A stretch of DNA of 64,000 bases, taken from contig CAWKNP010000003.1 of the NCBI GenBank assembly GCA_963851105.1, positions 186,001 through 250,000 of the forward strand, read 5' to 3'. Each line of letters begins with the position of its first letter. Position 1 is the stretch's first letter. Shown here piece by piece: positions 1-11,874 of the stretch. Source of the stretch: DATARN01 sp963851105 (lineage in GTDB: Bacteria; Actinomycetota; Acidimicrobiia; Acidimicrobiales; Palsa-688). The translations under genes were made by a program, and so were the position numbers. The notes below the pieces were generated by a model. That model made no database searches. It saw only the letters and a list, made by a program, of their open reading frames with translations, and was not told the origin of the DNA.

Positions 1-1
1 C

Positions 2-1879
2 ATCAAGTCGATCTTCACCTGGGTGCCCGTGGCGGGACTGAACGTCAACTTCGCCATGCAGGTGGACCCGCTGTCCATCACCATGGCTTTGTTCATCACC
101 GGCGTCGGCAGCCTCATCCACCTCTACTCCATCGGCTACATGCACCGCGACGAGCGCTTCAGCAAGTTCTTCGTGCTTTTGAACCTGTTCCTGTTCTCCA
201 TGCTGTGCCTGGTCCTGGCCGACAATTTCCTCTTCATGTTCCTCGGCTGGGAAGGCGTCGGCTTCTGCTCCTACCAGCTGATCTCGTTCTGGTTCGAGCG
301 GGAGCGGCCGCCCGCCGCCGGCAAGAAAGCGTTCGTCACCAACAGGGTCGGCGACTTCGGCTTCATGATCGCCGTGTTCCTGGTCTTCAACCATTTCGGG
401 TCGCTCAACTATGCGAACGTCCTGGCCCCCCTCATGAGGGGGGCGCCGGGCGCCCTGGCGACGGTGACCGCCACCGGCATCGCCCTCATGTTCTTCCTGG
501 GCGCCGCCGGCAAGTCGGCCCAACTGCCGCTGTACATCTGGCTGCCCGACGCCATGGAGGGCCCGACACCGGTGTCGGCGCTCATCCACGCCGCCACCAT
601 GGTCACCGCCGGCGTCTACCTGATGGCCCGCATCGCGCCCATCTTGCACTACGCCCCCGACGCCCTGACGGTCGTCGCCATCGTGGGCGGCGCCACCGCG
701 CTGTACGCCGCCACGATCGCCTGCGGCCAGGACGACATCAAGAAGGTGCTGGCCTACTCGACGATCTCGCAGTTGGGCTACATGTTCCTCGGGATCGGCG
801 CCGGCGCCTACACCGCCGGGCTGTTCCACATGATCACCCACGCCTTCTTCAAGGCGCTGCTGTTCCTCGGCGCCGGCTCGGTGATCCACGGCCTCCACGA
901 GCAGCAGGACATGAAGAAGATGGGCGGCCTGCAAAGGTGGATGCCGATCACCTTCGTCACCTTCGTGATCGGGTGGCTGAGCATCTCCGGGATCTTCCCG
1001 TTCTCCGGCTTCTGGTCGAAAGACGACATCCTGGCGGCGGCGTGGGGGAGCCACGGCCAACTGGGCAAGGTGCTGTGGGCCGTCGGGTTCCTCACCGCCG
1101 GCCTCACCGCCTATTACATGAGCCGCCAGGTGGCGTTGGTCTTCCTGGGCGAGGCCCGTTGGTCCGACGCCCGCCACCCCGCCGAGGCCGAGGAGGGCGC
1201 CCACCTCGAGGGCAAGCCGGAGTTGACGCAGCACGAGCCGGTAGCGCAATCGAGCGGAGACCACACCCAGACCGGAAGTGCCGCCTCGGCGACCACCGGC
1301 CACGGCGACCACGGCGAGGCCCACGACGCCCACGGCGGCAACCCCCATGAGGCGCCGTGGCCCATGGCCGTCCCGCTCGTCGTCCTCGGCGCCCTGGCCG
1401 CCGTCGGGGGGATCATCAACCTGCCGTGGGGCAAGCTCGACCTGTTGACTCGATGGCTGGAACCCGTCTTCCCCGCCTCCATCGCCCCCGAGCCCCACGT
1501 GGCCACCGCCGTCAAGGTCACCCTGGCCGTGCTCACCCTGGCCCTGTGTCTGGGCGGCCTTGCCCTCGGACTCATCCCGTGGCTGAGGACCATCAACCAT
1601 CCCGAGCTCGAGCCGGCGGTGCTCAAGAACGCCTGGTACTTCGACGAGGCCATCTCCGCCTTCGTTGCCGGCCCGGGCGAGGAAATGGCCGACTTTGCCG
1701 CCTACAAGGTGGACAAGGGGGTCATCGACGGCGCGGTCATGGGCGTCGCGGGCGTCACCCAGTTCGCGGGCCGCCAGCTGCGGAAGCTGCAGACCGGCTA
1801 CGTCCGCAACTACGCCCTCGGCCTTGCCGGTGGCGCCGCCGCCCTGCTCCTCTACGTGGCCATCCGGGGCGGGGGCTGA
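2..1879 (+). CDS. nuoL: NADH-quinone oxidoreductase subunit L, first complex I copy (5' truncated)
   Basis: Antiporter-like membrane subunit of respiratory complex I, at the distal end of the proton-pumping arm. The frame is open from base 2 with no initiation region, and the first readable residues already match the conserved stretch before the VDPLSITM motif, so several dozen N-terminal residues lie outside the window. Visible family landmarks are LGWEGVGFCSYQLI, the GKSAQLPLYIWLPDAMEGPTPVSALIHAATM segment and the DDIKKVLAYSTISQLGYM segment, plus many hydrophobic helices. A His/Asp/Glu-rich cytoplasmic-type insertion precedes the last helices (about 1190-1350). nuoM follows after 3 bases. 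A second, divergent nuoL occurs at 34698, so the genome has two complex I sets. Confidence 0.96.
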   Translation: MKSIFTWVPVAGLNVNFAMQVDPLSITMALFITGVGSLIHLYSIGYMHRDERFSKFFVLLNLFLFSMLCLVLADNFLFMFLGWEGVGFCSYQLISFWFERERPPAAGKKAFVTNRVGDFGFMIAVFLVFNHFGSLNYANVLAPLMRGAPGALATVTATGIALMFFLGAAGKSAQLPLYIWLPDAMEGPTPVSALIHAATMVTAGVYLMARIAPILHYAPDALTVVAIVGGATALYAATIACGQDDIKKVLAYSTISQLGYMFLGIGAGAYTAGLFHMITHAFFKALLFLGAGSVIHGLHEQQDMKKMGGLQRWMPITFVTFVIGWLSISGIFPFSGFWSKDDILAAAWGSHGQLGKVLWAVGFLTAGLTAYYMSRQVALVFLGEARWSDARHPAEAEEGAHLEGKPELTQHEPVAQSSGDHTQTGSAASATTGHGDHGEAHDAHGGNPHEAPWPMAVPLVVLGALAAVGGIINLPWGKLDLLTRWLEPVFPASIAPEPHVATAVKVTLAVLTLALCLGGLALGLIPWLRTINHPELEPAVLKNAWYFDEAISAFVAGPGEEMADFAAYKVDKGVIDGAVMGVAGVTQFAGRQLRKLQTGYVRNYALGLAGGAAALLLYVAIRGGG

Positions 1880-1882
1880 ACG

Positions 1883-3511
1883 GTGAACTTCCCTATCCTC
1901 ACCGCCCTCGTCTTCTGGCCCGCCATCGGCGCGGCGCTGGTGGCCGTGGTCCCGAAGTCACGCGAGGAGATCGCCAAGGTCATCGGTTTCGCTTTCGCGG
2001 CGGTCGAGGCGATCCTGGCCATATTCATGCTGGTCGACTTCAAGGTCGGCAACGCTGGCTTCCAGTTCGTCACCCGCCAGGATTGGATCCCCGATTTCGG
2101 GATCAGCTGGCATCTCGGCGTCGACGGCATCTCGTTGTTCCTGGTCCTGCTGACTGCGGTGATCTTCCCCATCGCCATGGCTGGGCCCAAGATCCACGGC
2201 CAGCCCAAGGCGTTCCTCGGCTGGATGCTTCTGCTGGAGGCGGGTTGCATCGGCACCTTCCTGGCCCTCGACTTGTTCGTCTTTTTCCTGATGTTCGAGT
2301 TGACCCTGGTGCCGATGTACTTCCTGATCTCGGGGTGGGGCTACGCCAACCGGGTCTACGCCGCCCTCAAGTTCTTCATCTTCACCTTGGCGGGTTCGGC
2401 CTTTCTCCTCGTCGGGATCCTTTCCGTGGTCTTCCTGACCTCGTCGGGCGGCCACCTGAGCTTCGACCTCATCGATGTGGCCCGACGTACCTCGGCACTC
2501 ACCCAGACCGAGCAGCGCCTCATCTTTCTCTCCTTCGTCATCGCGTTCGCGGTGAAAACCCCCCTTTTCCCGCTCCATACCTGGCTACCCGACGCCCACA
2601 CCGAAGCCCCCACCGCAGGATCGGTCATCCTGGCCGCCGTCCTGCTGAAGCTGGGTACCTACGGGATCGTTCGTTTCGCGGTATTCCTGCTCCCCAAGGC
2701 GGCGGTCGACCTCGGGCCGGTGCTGCTCACCTCGGCAGTGATCGGGATGACCTACGGGGCGATCGTGGCCGCCATGCAGAAGGACCTCAAGCGCCTCATC
2801 GCCTATTCATCGGTCGCCCACCTCGGTTTCATCGTTCTCGGGATCTTCGCCTTCACCTCCCAGGGGATCTCGGGCGGGGTGCTGCAGATGGTGAACCACG
2901 GGCTGTCGACCGGCGCCTTGTTCCTCCTCGTCGGGATGATCTACGAGCGCCGCCACACCCGCCAGATCGCCGAGCTGCACGGCCTCCAGAAGTCGGTGCC
3001 GATCATGGCGGCCGTCTTCCTCGTCGTGATGATGAGCTCGGTGGGCCTGCCCGGGCTGAACGGCTTCGTGGGCGAGTTCCTCATCCTGATCGGCACGTTC
3101 ATCACCCACCGGTGGTGGGCGGTGGTCGGTTCGACCGGCGTGATCCTCGCCGCGGTGTACCTGTTGTGGGCGTATCAGCGGGTCTTCCACGGCGTGCCCG
3201 AGGGTGAGAACGCCAAAATGCTCGACATGACCCTGCGGGAGAAGGCCATGATGGCGCCCCTCCTTCTCGGCATCGTCTTCCTCGGCGTCTATCCCAAGCC
3301 CGTGCTCGACCGCATCCAACCGTCGGTCAACCACCTGATCGCCCACGTCCAGCACGTCGACCCGGCGCTGCACATCCCCGCCAAGGGCGTGGGCCCGGTG
3401 ATCGCGGTGGGCCCCGCCGACGACGTCGACACTGCGGTCACGCCCGCGGGCCCCGCCGCCGCGCCGGCCGCGCCGGCGGCCACCACGACCCTCACCACGG
3501 TGGCGCCATGA
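1883..3511 (+). CDS. nuoM: NADH-quinone oxidoreductase subunit M, first complex I copy
   Basis: Central antiporter-like proton-pumping subunit of complex I; 542 residues, normal for NuoM. Visible landmarks are the VDGISLFLVLLTA segment, FELTLVPMYFLI (the conserved glutamate of the channel), AVKTPLFPLHTWLPDAHTEAP with the buried lysine, and KDLKRLIAYSSVAHLGF. It starts at GTG 1883, three bases after nuoL stops, and its stop overlaps the nuoN start by four bases (ATGA). The C-terminus is a roughly 40-residue Ala/Pro/Thr-rich tail that the family does not need. The paralogue at 36767 has the same landmarks but differs throughout. Confidence 0.97.
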   Translation: MNFPILTALVFWPAIGAALVAVVPKSREEIAKVIGFAFAAVEAILAIFMLVDFKVGNAGFQFVTRQDWIPDFGISWHLGVDGISLFLVLLTAVIFPIAMAGPKIHGQPKAFLGWMLLLEAGCIGTFLALDLFVFFLMFELTLVPMYFLISGWGYANRVYAALKFFIFTLAGSAFLLVGILSVVFLTSSGGHLSFDLIDVARRTSALTQTEQRLIFLSFVIAFAVKTPLFPLHTWLPDAHTEAPTAGSVILAAVLLKLGTYGIVRFAVFLLPKAAVDLGPVLLTSAVIGMTYGAIVAAMQKDLKRLIAYSSVAHLGFIVLGIFAFTSQGISGGVLQMVNHGLSTGALFLLVGMIYERRHTRQIAELHGLQKSVPIMAAVFLVVMMSSVGLPGLNGFVGEFLILIGTFITHRWWAVVGSTGVILAAVYLLWAYQRVFHGVPEGENAKMLDMTLREKAMMAPLLLGIVFLGVYPKPVLDRIQPSVNHLIAHVQHVDPALHIPAKGVGPVIAVGPADDVDTAVTPAGPAAAPAAPAATTTLTTVAP

Positions 3512-5193
3512 TCGGCCTCTTCGCTTCGCTGGCCGCCCAGGCGGCGCCCACGCCCACGACCACTCCGGGGGCTTGCGTGGTCTCACCGTCGGGAGGCGTT
3601 CAGGGCTTCTGTACCGGCGTCAAGTCCCTGCACATTCCCGTCCAGTACCGCTTCGTCATGCCCGAGCTCATCCTGATCGGCGGCGCCCTGGCCATCCTCA
3701 CGGTGTCGGCGATGCTGCCGAAGCGGTCCCGTCGCGGCCTGTGGATGTTCCTCACCGTCGTTGTCGGCCTGGCATCGTTCGCCTGGTCGTCATGGATCTG
3801 GCATCAGACCCAGATCGGGAAGTCGGCGCTCGTCGTCGGCAACGCTCTCGTCTTCGACGGCTACGCGGTGTTCTTCGCCATCTTGGTAAGCGCGGCCATC
3901 GTGCTGTCCGCGCTCGTTTCCGACAGCTACCTGCGGCGCGAGGGCCTCGACGGGCCCGAGTTCTACGTGCTGGCTTTGTTGTCGGGCTCGGGGGCCATGA
4001 TCATGGCGGCGGCCAATGACCTGATCGTGGTGTTCCTCGGCCTCGAGATCCTTTCGATCGCGCTGTACGTCATGGCCGCCTACCACCGCCGGCGGATCGA
4101 GTCGGGCGAGGCGTCGATGAAGTACTTCATCCTGGGCGCCTTCTCCTCGGCCATCTTCCTGTACGGCGTGGCGCTGTGTTACGGCGCCACCGGCTCGACG
4201 CGCCTGTCGGAGATGGCCACGTTCCTGGCCCAGACCCATGTGCCCAAGAGCATCCTGCTCGCCGGCGTGGTCCTCGTCATCGTGGGCCTGGGCTTCAAGG
4301 TGGCGGCGGTGCCGTTCCACACCTGGACCCCCGACGTGTATCAGGGCTCGCCCACGCCGGCGACCGGTTTCATGGCCGCGGTCGCCAAGGCTGGGGGCTT
4401 CGCCGCCCTGATCCGGGTGCTCCTCGGGGCGTTCCCCACGCTCAGCGTCGACTGGCGACCTGTCGTGTGGGTCATGGCCGCCCTCACCCTGCTGGTCGGT
4501 TCGGTGCTCGCCATCATGCAGACCGACGTCAAGCGCATGTTGGCGTACTCGTCGATCAGCCACGCCGGCTACGTGCTCATCGGCGTCCAGGCGGCCAGCA
4601 AGACCGGCACCGCCGGCGCCCTGTTCTACCTGCTGTCGTACGTGTTCATGGTGATCGGGAGCTTCGCCATCGTCGCCATCGTGAGCGGCCGGGGCGAGGC
4701 CCGCAACGACCTGGGCGGTTTCCGGGGCCTGGCGCAGCGGCGCCCGGGCCTGGCGCTGGCGTTCACGGTGCTGCTGCTGTCCCAGGCCGGCGTGCCGTTC
4801 ACGACAGGATTCTTCGCCAAGTTCTACGTGGTGTCGGCCGCGGTGGGGCAGGGACAGTACGTGCTCGCCATCCTCGCCATGTTGTCGGCCGCGGTCGCGG
4901 CGTTCTTCTACCTGCGCGTCGCCATCTTCATGTACTCGCCGGCGCCGACTGACGCCGAGTTGGCGGCTGTGACGGCGGATTCGGCCGCGGGCGCCGGCAG
5001 CCCCGGTGCGGGTGCGGGCTCGCTGGCGGTGCTCGGGGGCCTGGCCATCGCAGCGCCGCCCGAGACCGGCCCGATCACGATCCCTCCCGGCGTTGCCATC
5101 GCCCTCGCCATCTGCTTGGGCTTCACCCTGGTGTTCGGCGTCGATCCGGCGCCTCTCATCCACTTCGCCCAGCACGCCACCCTGCTCTTCTAG
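3508..5193 (+). CDS. nuoN: NADH-quinone oxidoreductase subunit N, first complex I copy
   Basis: Third antiporter-like subunit of complex I. The 561-residue multi-helix protein carries GLEILSIALYVMAAY, GLGFKVAAVPFHTWTPDVYQGSP and TDVKRMLAYSSISHAGY, all diagnostic of NuoN. The ATG overlaps the nuoM stop (ATGA), so the two are probably translationally coupled. It has an N-terminal extension (first ~50 residues, with two Cys) before the conserved core and an Ala/Gly-rich stretch near residue 490. It is the last gene of this operon: the TAG stop lies inside a short tandem repeat, and the next gene is convergent. Confidence 0.96.
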   Translation: MIGLFASLAAQAAPTPTTTPGACVVSPSGGVQGFCTGVKSLHIPVQYRFVMPELILIGGALAILTVSAMLPKRSRRGLWMFLTVVVGLASFAWSSWIWHQTQIGKSALVVGNALVFDGYAVFFAILVSAAIVLSALVSDSYLRREGLDGPEFYVLALLSGSGAMIMAAANDLIVVFLGLEILSIALYVMAAYHRRRIESGEASMKYFILGAFSSAIFLYGVALCYGATGSTRLSEMATFLAQTHVPKSILLAGVVLVIVGLGFKVAAVPFHTWTPDVYQGSPTPATGFMAAVAKAGGFAALIRVLLGAFPTLSVDWRPVVWVMAALTLLVGSVLAIMQTDVKRMLAYSSISHAGYVLIGVQAASKTGTAGALFYLLSYVFMVIGSFAIVAIVSGRGEARNDLGGFRGLAQRRPGLALAFTVLLLSQAGVPFTTGFFAKFYVVSAAVGQGQYVLAILAMLSAAVAAFFYLRVAIFMYSPAPTDAELAAVTADSAAGAGSPGAGAGSLAVLGGLAIAAPPETGPITIPPGVAIALAICLGFTLVFGVDPAPLIHFAQHATLLF

Positions 5194-5225
5194 CCGGCTC
5201 TTTCTAGCCGGCTCTTTCTAGCCGG
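5190..5225. repeat. 14-bp tandem repeat forming overlapping hairpins, possible bidirectional terminator
   Basis: The unit ctagccggctcttt occurs twice and then partially (ctagccgg), starting on the last base before the nuoN TAG stop. Neighbouring copies form stem-loops CCGGCT-ctttct-AGCCGG (for example 5194-5211). It sits between convergent nuoN and the sensor kinase gene, where a bidirectional terminator would be expected. There is no clear U-tract, so termination is an inference. Each copy repeats the TAG triplet. Confidence 0.6.
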
Positions 5226-5247
5226 AAGGGCGGCGGCGGCGGCGGGC

Positions 5248-7800
<2,553 letters not shown>

Positions 7801-7855
7801 TGTCGTCCTACCGGGCATTCATGATCGTTCGGGAGCTCCTCGCCGACTCGCTGCC

Positions 7856-9577
7856 TTAGCTCCATCCGGAGCTGTTCCAGCCGCCGCCGTTCCAGCCGCC
7901 CCCGCTCCACAAGGCGCTGTTCCAGCCGCCGCCGTTCCAGCCGCCGCCGTTCCAGGAGCTTCCGTTCCAGCCGCCCCCGTTCCAGGTGGCGCCGTTCCAG
8001 CCGCCCCCGCTCCAGGCGGCGCCGGCCCACGCCATCCCGTTCCAGGTGCCCCCGTTCCAGCCGCCGCCGTTCCAGCCGCCGCCGTTCCAGCCGCCGCCGT
8101 TCCAGCCGCCGCCGTTCCAGCCGCCGCCGTTCCAGCCGCCGCCGTTCCAGCCGCCGCCGTTCCACGTCGAGATGCTCCAGGTGTTGGCGAGCGAGACGGT
8201 GAACCCCGGCAGTGTGGGGAGAAGGGGCGTCGTCTGGTTCAAGGTGATGCCGCTCGCCATGACCGCGTCATAGGCGTCGAGCGCGCCGTGGCCGTCAACG
8301 AAGGGGTTGCCGACGGGCCCTGCCGTCGTCGTCGCCAGCAGCTTGGCCTTGAGGGCGTTGGGGTTGTTCGCCACCGTCCCGTCCTGCAGGGCGAGGGCGG
8401 CGGCGCCGCTGGTGATGGCAGCGCTGAACGAGGTTCCCGAGCCCACAAAGTTGGCGGCACCGATACGGGCCGACGGGAAGTTGCGATCCACCGTCGAGCC
8501 GGGCGCCCGGAGGCTCACGACGGAGCGGCCGGAAGCGACCAGGTCGGGCTTGAAGAAGCCGTCGGGGTTGGTCGGTCCCACGCTGCTGAAGGCACCCATG
8601 GTGTCATCGCCGGCGCTGGCCGTCCCGAGGTCGTCGAGGGCGCCCACCGTGATGACAAGCGGATCGTCGCCGGGGCTGAGGATCGTTCCGTTGAACGGGC
8701 CGGCATTGCCCGCCGAGGTGACGACTGCGATGCCGCGATGCCACGCCGCTTCAACCGCCATGTCGAGCGGGTTCAGGACCGTCGAGGTGATGGGCGTGGC
8801 GCCGAGGGACATGTTGAGGACGCCGATGTGGTCGCTGGCCTGGTGGTCAACCACCCAGCCGACGCCGAGGATGACCGTCGCCAGGTCGGTCTGCCCCGAG
8901 GATCCGGCGACCTTCACCGAGATCAGGTCGGCGCCGGGGGCCTCGCCCAGGTACTGGCCGTTGGACGAGGCGCCGTTGCCCGCGATCAGGCCGGCAACAA
9001 AGGTTCCGTGCCCGTAGCTGTCATGGAACGGGTTCTGCTCACCGCTGAGATCGACCCCGTCGACCAGGCGGCCGGCGAAGTCCGCCAGATTGGTGATGCC
9101 GGTATCGAGCACCGCGACCCGCACGCCGGCGCCGGTCACGCCGCTGGCGACCAGCTGGTTGGCGCCGGTCTCGGCGGGGAACACGGCGGCGGGGATGTGG
9201 GGCGGCGACCCCGGAGGTGCCTCGGCGACCGAAACAGGAAGGTTCGGGGTCACGACCAGGCCGGGGACCGCGCCGAGGACTCCGAGGGCGAGGTTCGGTA
9301 TGTCGGCTACGACGCCATTGATCAGCGGGAGGCCGCTGACGACGTGGCCGGCGACGCCGTTGACCAAGGCGGTTTCCGCCCCAATGCCGGGGCCGGTGAG
9401 GATCACTCGGGAGGTCGGCAACCCGAGCAGACCGGCGGATGCCGGTGCCGGCTGGAGGGCCGGGATCGTCAGCGCGACCGCGGCCGCGGCCGCCATGACC
9501 ATCGACCGGCGGCGATGCCCCCTCGGCATCGGGGACCGGCGATTCGAGGCACCCACCTGATCAGGACTTTTGGCCAC
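7856..9577 (-). CDS. secreted subtilisin-like (S8) serine protease with Trp-Gly pentapeptide tail
   Basis: Exported endopeptidase of 573 residues. A basic N-terminus and hydrophobic run ending near APASA (residues 25-48) form a signal peptide. A pro-region follows, then the subtilase core: catalytic Asp158 in VAVLDTGI, His190 in SYGHGTFVAGLIAG and Ser383 in GTSFSAA. From residue 467 to the end there is a Trp every five residues, 22 in all, mostly as GWNGG units. No LPxTG or other anchor is seen, so the repeat tail may be a cell-wall or surface-binding module (inference). GTG 9577 has GAGGG six bases upstream. The hybrid kinase gene follows on the same strand, which suggests co-transcription. 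Confidence 0.9.
   Translation of the reverse strand: MAKSPDQVGASNRRSPMPRGHRRRSMVMAAAAAVALTIPALQPAPASAGLLGLPTSRVILTGPGIGAETALVNGVAGHVVSGLPLINGVVADIPNLALGVLGAVPGLVVTPNLPVSVAEAPPGSPPHIPAAVFPAETGANQLVASGVTGAGVRVAVLDTGITNLADFAGRLVDGVDLSGEQNPFHDSYGHGTFVAGLIAGNGASSNGQYLGEAPGADLISVKVAGSSGQTDLATVILGVGWVVDHQASDHIGVLNMSLGATPITSTVLNPLDMAVEAAWHRGIAVVTSAGNAGPFNGTILSPGDDPLVITVGALDDLGTASAGDDTMGAFSSVGPTNPDGFFKPDLVASGRSVVSLRAPGSTVDRNFPSARIGAANFVGSGTSFSAAITSGAAALALQDGTVANNPNALKAKLLATTTAGPVGNPFVDGHGALDAYDAVMASGITLNQTTPLLPTLPGFTVSLANTWSISTWNGGGWNGGGWNGGGWNGGGWNGGGWNGGGWNGGGWNGGTWNGMAWAGAAWSGGGWNGATWNGGGWNGSSWNGGGWNGGGWNSALWSGGGWNGGGWNSSGWS
7859..8179 (-). repeat. 15-bp tandem repeats encoding the (GWNGG)n tail of the protease
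   Basis: Coding tandem array at the 3' end of the S8 protease gene. The near-identical core (about 8051-8164) consists of 15-base units reading gttccagccgccgcc on the plus strand. Flanking units are degenerate at the DNA level but keep the five-residue Trp spacing. Perfect DNA identity in the core suggests recent copy-number change by slippage, so length polymorphism between strains, and misassembly, are both possible. Confidence 0.9.
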
Positions 9578-9711
9578 CCAGGACCCTCGGCGTTCCCGGC
9601 GCCGATCTGAATGAGCTGACGACGAAGAAGCGAAATATCCCTTTTCTCGGCGACCACTGCGAAAAAAAGGGCTTTCACCCCGATCAGGCGTTCGTGCAAG
9701 AGCGGCCGGGC

Positions 9712-11193
9712 TTATCCGGACGTCGCTTCAACCGCGGCCGCGGCCGCCACGACCAGGGCATCGGCGCCCGGGGGTCCCACGATCTGAAGGCCGACGGGAA
9801 AACCATCGCTGTCGAAGCCGCAGGGCACCGAGATGACGGGGAAGCCTGCCAGGCTCCACGGCACACACGCCCGTGACAAGACGGTGAGGAACCGGGTGTA
9901 GTCGTCGCGTAGCGGCGCCCGTACCCCGACCGTCGGCAGGCACAAGACATCACATCGCGCGAAGACGGCGCGCAGGTCGGTCACCAGTGCCGCCCGGACC
10001 CTTTGGGCGTCCAGGTAGTCGGTGGCGGAGACGGCGTCGGCGGCGTCGAGCTGGTCCTGGATCTCGTCCCAGTAGGCGCGGCGGTCTGTCCCGAGGCCGC
10101 GGTGGAACGCCGCCGCCTCGCAGCGGCTCACGACGAGCCCGGTGGCATTGGCCAGGTCCAAGTCGGCGCCGTCGGGGCGATCGAGCGCGACCACCGGCCC
10201 ACCGGCGCCGGCCGCGGCCAGGCGCTCGATGGCGGCCCCGGCGACCGCCGCGATCGCCGGGTCGCAGCCCTCGAAACCGGCCGCGGGCACGCCGACCACG
10301 AAGCCCGCCGCGGGCACGCCAGCCACGAAGGCGGCGCCGGCGCCGGCGAGGGGGCGCCCGGCCATCACCTCGAGGACCACAGCGGCGTCGGCGACGGTCG
10401 CCGCGATCGGCGCCACATGGTCCATCGTCCATGACAGGGGCACGATGCCTTCGGTCGGGACCAGCCCGTAGGTGCCCTTCAGGCCCACGACCCCGCACAG
10501 GGCGGCGGGTACCCGGATCGACGCCCGGGTGTCGGTCCCGATCGATGCCAGCCCGATGCCGCATGCGACCGCGATGGCCGAGCCGCCCGACGAGCCGCCG
10601 GGGATGCGCCGGTGGTCATAGGGGTTGGCGCTCTGGGGGGTGGTGACCCCGAGGGCGAACTCGTGGGTCGACACCTTCGCCAGCACGATGGCGCCCGCGG
10701 CCCGGGCCCGGGCCACCGAGACGGCGTCGCGGTCAGGGACCAGGTAGTAGGCGTCGGAGCCTGCCCGGGTGGGGACTCCGGCCACGTGGATGATGTCCTT
10801 CACCGTGATCGGGATGCCGTGCAGCGGCCCGAGCGGCCCGCCGGCGGCGGCCAGGCGGTCGAGGCGGGTGGCCTCGGCGCGGGCACCGTCGGCCATGAGC
10901 TCGACGATGGCGCCGAGCGCCATGCCCTGCTTCTCGGCGGCCACGATGGCCTGCTCGACCAACTCGGTGGCACTCAGGTCGCCCGCCGCGATCCGGCGCT
11001 GGGCGTCGGCGATCAGGCCCCCGCCGGGGCCGCCGACCGCAACCGTGGCTGCGACCGGATCGGGGGGATGGAAGCTGAACGCGGGCGGGCGAGCGGCGTC
11101 GCCGCCGGTGGGACGCCGCCGCGCCACGAGGGCCAAGGCGGTGGCGAAAGCGGATTGGGCGGTGGTCGGCGGGCGCTGTCGTTCTGTGGTCAC
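9712..11193 (-). CDS. amidase signature family hydrolase
   Basis: Amidase-signature enzyme (Ser-cisSer-Lys hydrolase) of 493 residues that cleaves a carboxamide bond; substrate not set by sequence. Catalytic elements seen: the lysine in PITVKDIIHVAG, GGSSGGSA with the cis-serine, and the nucleophilic Ser in GTDTRASIRVPAALCG (usual family form GTDTGGSIR). GTG 11193 is chosen because it overlaps the upstream stop (GTGA); a longer open frame to 11373 merely runs through the hydrolase gene. Last gene of an operon with two isochorismatase-fold proteins and an ABC importer, so allophanate/biuret-like or ureide amide hydrolysis is a reasonable guess. It lacks the extra C-terminal domain of allophanate hydrolases. 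An imperfect 27-base duplication (10281-10334) repeats FVxGVPAAG. Confidence 0.85.
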   Translation of the reverse strand: MTTERQRPPTTAQSAFATALALVARRRPTGGDAARPPAFSFHPPDPVAATVAVGGPGGGLIADAQRRIAAGDLSATELVEQAIVAAEKQGMALGAIVELMADGARAEATRLDRLAAAGGPLGPLHGIPITVKDIIHVAGVPTRAGSDAYYLVPDRDAVSVARARAAGAIVLAKVSTHEFALGVTTPQSANPYDHRRIPGGSSGGSAIAVACGIGLASIGTDTRASIRVPAALCGVVGLKGTYGLVPTEGIVPLSWTMDHVAPIAATVADAAVVLEVMAGRPLAGAGAAFVAGVPAAGFVVGVPAAGFEGCDPAIAAVAGAAIERLAAAGAGGPVVALDRPDGADLDLANATGLVVSRCEAAAFHRGLGTDRRAYWDEIQDQLDAADAVSATDYLDAQRVRAALVTDLRAVFARCDVLCLPTVGVRAPLRDDYTRFLTVLSRACVPWSLAGFPVISVPCGFDSDGFPVGLQIVGPPGADALVVAAAAAVEATSG

Positions 11194-11873
11194 GTCGCCA
11201 GGGCGAGCAGGAAGGCTGCCGAGGAGGCGACGGCGCCGAAGACGCCGCCTTGCATCTTCACCATCTCCAGCGCCGCCAGGTAGTTGCCGTATTCCGTGGC
11301 ACCGGTGCAGTCCTCCAGCAGCAGGCATTCGAAGCCGCGGTCGTTGGCCTCTCGCATCGTGGTATGGACGCACACGTCGGTGGTGATCCCGGTGAACACC
11401 AGATGGGTGACCCCTTGACTCCGCAGCACGAGATCAAGCTCGGTGGCATAGAACGCCCCTTTTCCCGGCTTGTCGATGACGACCTCGCCGGCCACGGGAG
11501 CCACCTCGGGAACGATGTCCCACCCCGGCTCGCCCCGCACCAGGATGCGCCCGCAGGGCCCGGTGTCGCCGATGCCGGCACCGATGCGCCGAGACCGCCA
11601 CAGCTTGTTGGCCGGGCAGTCGGCCAGGCTCGGGAGATGTCCCTCCCGGGTGTGGACCACCATCATGCCGAGGGGACGGACGGCCGCGAGCACCCGGGCG
11701 GTCGGCTCGAGGCCGGCGCGGGTCAGTTTCAGGTCGTAGCCCATGGCGTCGACGTAGCCGCCGGCACCGCAGAAGTCGACCTGCCAGTCAATGCAGACGA
11801 CGGCGGTGCGGGCGACGTCGAAGGCCCCGTCAAAGGGCCAGGCGTACGGTTCTGCTTCTACCGGTCCATACAT
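11190..11873 (-). CDS. isochorismatase-fold cysteine amidohydrolase, biuret/triuret hydrolase-like
   Basis: Soluble cysteine hydrolase of 227 residues. The full catalytic triad is present: Asp29 in VVCIDWQVDF, Lys135 in VIDKPGKGAF and Cys168 in ITTDVCVHTT. The pattern around CGAGGYVDAMGYD, THTREGH-like loops and MREANDRGFECLLLEDC resembles, from memory, the biuret hydrolase BiuH/TrtA group; the triad spacing (106 and 33 residues) matches what I recall for BiuH. Biuret, triuret or guanylurea cleavage is therefore the leading hypothesis; other amides are possible. ATG 11873 has GGAGG five bases upstream. It starts one base after its degenerate paralogue ends and overlaps the amidase start by four bases. 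Confidence 0.85.
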   Translation of the reverse strand: MYGPVEAEPYAWPFDGAFDVARTAVVCIDWQVDFCGAGGYVDAMGYDLKLTRAGLEPTARVLAAVRPLGMMVVHTREGHLPSLADCPANKLWRSRRIGAGIGDTGPCGRILVRGEPGWDIVPEVAPVAGEVVIDKPGKGAFYATELDLVLRSQGVTHLVFTGITTDVCVHTTMREANDRGFECLLLEDCTGATEYGNYLAALEMVKMQGGVFGAVASSAAFLLALAT

Positions 11874-11874
11874 T

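Noticed and set aside
8040..8170. CRISPR-like array from evenly spaced repeats.
   Set aside because: Units are contiguous 15-base coding repeats without spacers, in frame with the protease.
9578..9711. Possible riboswitch (c-di-nucleotide type) upstream of the secreted protease.
   Set aside because: Some GC-poor patches and A-runs are present, but I could not fit a known aptamer by eye.
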